Assembly: GCF_002102175.1 (NCBI RefSeq)
Contig: NZ_LQOX01000129.1
Span: 1-64,000, forward strand
DNA: 64,000 nucleotides
DNA from: Mycobacterium gastri
Lineage (GTDB): Bacteria; Actinomycetota; Actinomycetes; Mycobacteriales; Mycobacteriaceae
Direction: 5' to 3'
In this document: positions 61,011-64,000 of the stretch, piece by piece
Layout: every line of letters begins with the position of its first letter
Numbering within the stretch: position 1 is the first letter of the stretch
Notes under the pieces: model-generated
What the model saw: only the letters and a program-made list of their open reading frames with translations
The model's database searches: none
What the model was told of the DNA's origin: nothing
Made by a program: the position numbers and the translations under genes

Positions 61011-62004
61011 GAGGGTGGCTCCCGGTACGAGACTTCGGAAAAGGACGAGCGTAGACGGTACGCCATTGGCGCGGCTGCGGCGGCGGCGGTACTGCTACCG
61101 GCTCCTGTTGGGTGGCAAATATCGCCACACTGGCCGGCACAATCAGCAGCGCGAGCAATAACGCGGGCCAGCTCACCGCATGTCCGACCGCAATCTCGAC
61201 GAACAGCGCGATGGCCGGGACCAACGCCAGCGTTCCTGTCACCAGTACCGGCGCCAACCGCTGAATGGCGTACTGCATCAAGAAAAATGGCACCACAAGA
61301 GAGGCGAACGCCGCCCCGATCGACATGCCGACCGACATTCTGGGCGCGGCGAGCAGTCCGCACGGGACCAGGATGAGCAACGCGGCGGCGGCCACCACCA
61401 CGGTGGCGTAGTAGCGGTGAGCCATCACCTGCCAAACACTGATTCCGTTGGACCCCAAACTGCGGGAAACGATCGCCACCCCGCCGGCCGCGAATCCGTC
61501 GATGACGCCCAGCGCAGACGCCACCAGCAGCGCCCCGATGCCGCGGGAATCCGTCCCGGCCAGCGCGGCCACCAGCGCGGCGCCCAGCACGGCAAGCACG
61601 CCGACCGCCCACCATTGAGCGGCGCTGGGGCGCGTCGTGGCAGCGCCGCGACCCGCCCGAAGGCCCGACCAGGCGGTCACCGCAAGGGGAGCCAACGAGG
61701 CCCCCAGCGTGAACACCACCGCCGCGCCGTAGACCGCCACACCCAAGAAGAAGGCGACGAACGTCACGGCGGTCCACAAGTTCAGCCAGCCCAGGGTGCG
61801 GGTTGCCGCCACGCCGGTTCCGGCACCCGAAGCCTCGCGGTTTCGCCCGGTTACGCGGGACGCTAAGCCCCCGAAGAGGGTGCACGCCGCGGCGGCGATC
61901 GCCAAGATCAGCAGGCTGTCCGCCGGAGTGATCATCGACAACCCCAACAGCGCCGTTATCACCGCGTGCAAACCGTTACCCGCGATCAGGGCAAGCCAGG
62001 GCAT
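60892..62004 (-). CDS. EamA-like drug/metabolite transporter
   Basis: A 370-residue membrane protein with about ten hydrophobic segments in two EamA-like halves, the last ending near VPASVAIFAT. A GTG/ATG start at 62130 would add 42 non-membrane residues; ATG 62004 is preferred because a hydrophobic helix follows and GGTGA is upstream. The final 70 residues are hydrophilic and run into fadE4 in another frame, so the natural end may have been lost by a frameshift. It is divergent from the PLP enzyme gene; it could export that pathway's product, which is inference. Confidence 0.7.
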   Translation of the reverse strand: MPWLALIAGNGLHAVITALLGLSMITPADSLLILAIAAAACTLFGGLASRVTGRNREASGAGTGVAATRTLGWLNLWTAVTFVAFFLGVAVYGAAVVFTLGASLAPLAVTAWSGLRAGRGAATTRPSAAQWWAVGVLAVLGAALVAALAGTDSRGIGALLVASALGVIDGFAAGGVAIVSRSLGSNGISVWQVMAHRYYATVVVAAAALLILVPCGLLAAPRMSVGMSIGAAFASLVVPFFLMQYAIQRLAPVLVTGTLALVPAIALFVEIAVGHAVSWPALLLALLIVPASVAIFATQQEPVAVPPPPQPRQWRTVYARPFPKSRTGSHPHAAQSQQPATQISRPAFSGDHAGHRGLLRVSGQGKAQAR

Positions 62005-62313
62005 CAGGTCATCACCATGGGATAACAGTGCCGGAAAGACGCGGCGACGTCTGTCGGCTAAGCGGGCATTGCGCAGGATGAATCCTGTGTCGTCTGGTGC
62101 CCCCCGATCGGGGGACAAAAGATTCGCCATGCGGACCGGACCGATCGGTGGAGTGCCGCGACGGCAAATTTCTTTACCGTTCTAAGTAACTTGGGCGGCC
62201 GGCATAGGCAGAGGTCGGGGATCTGGAAACCTTCGGGACTTCAGCGACGGGTTGGCAGCCACGCCGGCTCCCGCGTCCGTGTTACCGCGCACCCATCTGA
62301 AGGAGACCCATTG
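62005..62313. other. Divergent gap between the transporter and PLP enzyme genes
   Basis: No gene is supported here. If the transporter begins at 62130 the gap shrinks to 183 bases. An AAGGAGA ribosome site for the next gene is near its right end. No clear operator was found. Confidence 0.5.
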
Positions 62314-63570
62314 ATGGATTCGAACGAGCAGCCCGGGGCACACCGCTTCCGCAACAACGCCAAGGCCGTCCACGCCGGCAATCCGGCGTGGCAGGCCGCG
62401 GCCGACAACCACCTGCTGGACAACAGCGTCCGCTACGTCGGCAACAACCGGCTGGAGCGCCAGCGCGACGGTCATCGCTTCATCAACATGGTTTCGTGTT
62501 CCTACCTGGGGCTGCATTCACATCCGTGGGTGCTGGAAGGCGCGCGTACGGCGATTGATTCCGAGCAGACGTTCGCGCTGCCCGTCTCGCGGCTGCGTAT
62601 CCGGTTCTCCATTCTCGACGAACTCGAAGCCGGACTCTCGGCCTTGTACCGCGCCCGCAGCGTCGCCGCAATTTCCGCGTCGGTGGCCAGCGCCGCCGTG
62701 TTGCCGCTGATCGCGTCGGGCCACTTGACCGACGACGGGGAACCGCGCGTCATGGTGTTCGACAAGCACAGCCACTTCTCGCTCAACTACATCAAGCCCA
62801 TCTGTGCCGACGAAGCACCGGTCTTCACCTGCCCGCACAACGACCTCAACTACCTCGAGGACATGTGTAAAAGGCATAAGCGGGTGGCCTACGTCGCCGA
62901 CGGCGCCTACTCGCTGGGCGGCGTCGCGCCGGTGCACGAGCTACTGGAGTTGCAGGACCGCTACGGCTTGCACCTGTTCTTCGACGATTCGCACTCGTTG
63001 GCGATGTACGGCACCCGGGGCGAAGGAATCGTGCGGTCCCTGATGCCCGAGCAGCTCAATCCACTGACCGTCATCGTCGGCTCGCTTGGGAAAGGGTTCG
63101 GCGCCACCGGGGGCGTCATCATGTTGGGCGCGGAAAAACACTATGACGTCCTGATGCGCTTCGGCGGCCCGCTGGCCTGGTCTCAGCCGCAGAACGGGCC
63201 GACCATTGGCGGATGCCTGGGTTCGCTGCGGGTACACAATTCACCCGAGCTCGCACAGCGCCAGCAGCGGCTGCGCCAGAACGCGGCTCTATTCGACAGT
63301 CTGATTGCCACCCCGCAGTCCGGCTTGAACACCGCGATCCGGCTCATCCCGATCGGCGCGGAATCCAAGGCGATCGGCCTGTCGAGCCGAATTCTGGAAG
63401 GCGGCTTCTACACCTCGGCGGTCTTCTTCCCGGTTACCGCCAAAGGCCATGCGGGACTTCGAATCATGCTGCGCGCCGACAACGACCCCGACGACATCCG
63501 CCGGTTCTGTCAGACCGTCAATGAGTTGGTGACGATGGAATCACCGGACCTTGTTGGTGTTTCACCGTGA
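62314..63570 (+). CDS. AONS/KBL-family PLP-dependent acyltransferase
   Basis: A 418-residue alpha-oxoamine synthase (BioF/SPT/CqsA class). The PLP lysine is Lys260 in GSLGKGFGATGG; the substrate/PLP Asp is in LFFDDSHS and the His in FDKHSHFS. Such enzymes join an amino acid to an acyl-CoA with loss of CO2. The sequence is not close enough to BioF to call biotin synthesis, and no bio genes are near. ATG 62314 follows AAGGAGA (TTG 62311 is possible). Its stop overlaps the next gene's GTG, so they are coupled. Confidence 0.85.
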   Translation: MDSNEQPGAHRFRNNAKAVHAGNPAWQAAADNHLLDNSVRYVGNNRLERQRDGHRFINMVSCSYLGLHSHPWVLEGARTAIDSEQTFALPVSRLRIRFSILDELEAGLSALYRARSVAAISASVASAAVLPLIASGHLTDDGEPRVMVFDKHSHFSLNYIKPICADEAPVFTCPHNDLNYLEDMCKRHKRVAYVADGAYSLGGVAPVHELLELQDRYGLHLFFDDSHSLAMYGTRGEGIVRSLMPEQLNPLTVIVGSLGKGFGATGGVIMLGAEKHYDVLMRFGGPLAWSQPQNGPTIGGCLGSLRVHNSPELAQRQQRLRQNAALFDSLIATPQSGLNTAIRLIPIGAESKAIGLSSRILEGGFYTSAVFFPVTAKGHAGLRIMLRADNDPDDIRRFCQTVNELVTMESPDLVGVSP

Positions 63571-64000
63571 GTAGTCCAATGTTGAACCAGCCGTGGGTGT
63601 TTCGCAGCATGCTGATGACCAGTGCGGTCAATCCGCGCCAGTACCAGGCGGCCCTGCAGTCAGGCGCCGACGTATGCACGCTGGATCTGGAAGACTCGGT
63701 GCCGCCCACCCACCGCGCGGACGCTCGTCGTCACGCGACCGGAATGTTCGACGGGGCTTGCACCGGGTGCGTTCGCGCGCTGCGGATCAATAGCATGCGC
63801 ACCACCGACGGTTTACGCGACATTCTGGCGCTCGCCTGCGGCGCCATCCGGCCCGACGCGCTGCTGATCCCCAAGGTAGATAGTGCGCACGATCTGCTCA
63901 TGCTGCAGGACATGCTCGGTGAGCAGCTTGGCGACATCGCGTTCCTGGCAACGATCGAAACACCGGCCGGCCTGTCCCAGGTTGAGGAGATCGCGACCGC
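63567..64000 (+). CDS. HpcH/HpaI or CitE-like aldolase/lyase, 5' part
   Basis: The gene begins at GTG 63567, overlapping the PLP enzyme's stop, and runs off the window. The 144 visible residues show FRSMLMTSAVNPRQYQAAL, TLDLEDSVPP and DALLIPKVDSAHDL, ending LATIETPAGLSQVEE. These are the metal- and CoA-binding parts of the CitE/HpcH family, which cleaves or makes C-C bonds with CoA esters. The pairing with an oxoamine synthase suggests a shared small-molecule pathway. Confidence 0.82.
   Translation, partial: MSSPMLNQPWVFRSMLMTSAVNPRQYQAALQSGADVCTLDLEDSVPPTHRADARRHATGMFDGACTGCVRALRINSMRTTDGLRDILALACGAIRPDALLIPKVDSAHDLLMLQDMLGEQLGDIAFLATIETPAGLSQVEEIAT

Overview
The window reads as the chromosome of a slow-growing Mycobacterium outside the M. 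tuberculosis complex. It is GC-rich, uses many GTG/TTG starts, and carries a PE_PGRS tail, a PPE gene, arabinan (aftD) and Tat-lipoprotein genes, and a large set of fatty-acid oxidation genes. Gene order follows, in reverse, what I remember of the M. tuberculosis H37Rv interval from about Rv0279c to Rv0231. Locus names below come from memory, not from a search.

Layout. 1-3.2 kb: PE_PGRS tail, an MpaB-type oxygenase, a TetR regulator, a small membrane protein and a glyoxalase-fold protein. 3.3-10.6 kb: TetR-hydrolase-fadE6 operon, fadD2 and a stand-alone LigD-type polymerase. 10.9-14.1 kb: Tat lipoprotein for siderophore/iron binding, pxpB-pxpC and aac(2'). 14.1-20.3 kb: nitrate/nitrite block with a decayed narK, the regulator nnaR, a CbiX-like chelatase and nirBD. 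20.4-26.7 kb: hsp20, a PPE gene, then the four-gene succinate dehydrogenase 1 operon. 27-33.8 kb: flavin reductase, fadE5, fadA2, fabG4 and htdX, a lipid beta-oxidation/reduction set. 33.8-43.9 kb: ClC channel, TetR, lpqI, a small secreted protein, aftD, a glycerophosphodiesterase and an LMF-like membrane protein.

44.1-56.96 kb is accessory relative to the M. tuberculosis order, lying between the LMF-like gene and gabD1. It holds a tight operon of cytochrome P450, FMN/2Fe-2S reductase, Rieske oxygenase and aldehyde dehydrogenase facing a PucR-type regulator, then a small membrane ORF, a GNAT protein, a PknK-like kinase/ATPase and a ThDP acetolactate-synthase-like enzyme. The backbone resumes with gabD1, a TetR gene and fadE4. 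The right end carries an EamA transporter facing an AONS-type PLP enzyme that overlaps a truncated CitE/HpcH-like gene, possibly the edge of a small biosynthetic module.

Gene decay is common. There are remnants of a PE_PGRS, narK, an ImuB-like polymerase and a 2-oxoglutarate oxygenase, and perhaps of narU. Several M. tuberculosis neighbours (cobU-cobQ1-PPE2, oplA, nrdB) are absent at their expected places. No tRNA, rRNA, CRISPR array or intact insertion sequence was seen.
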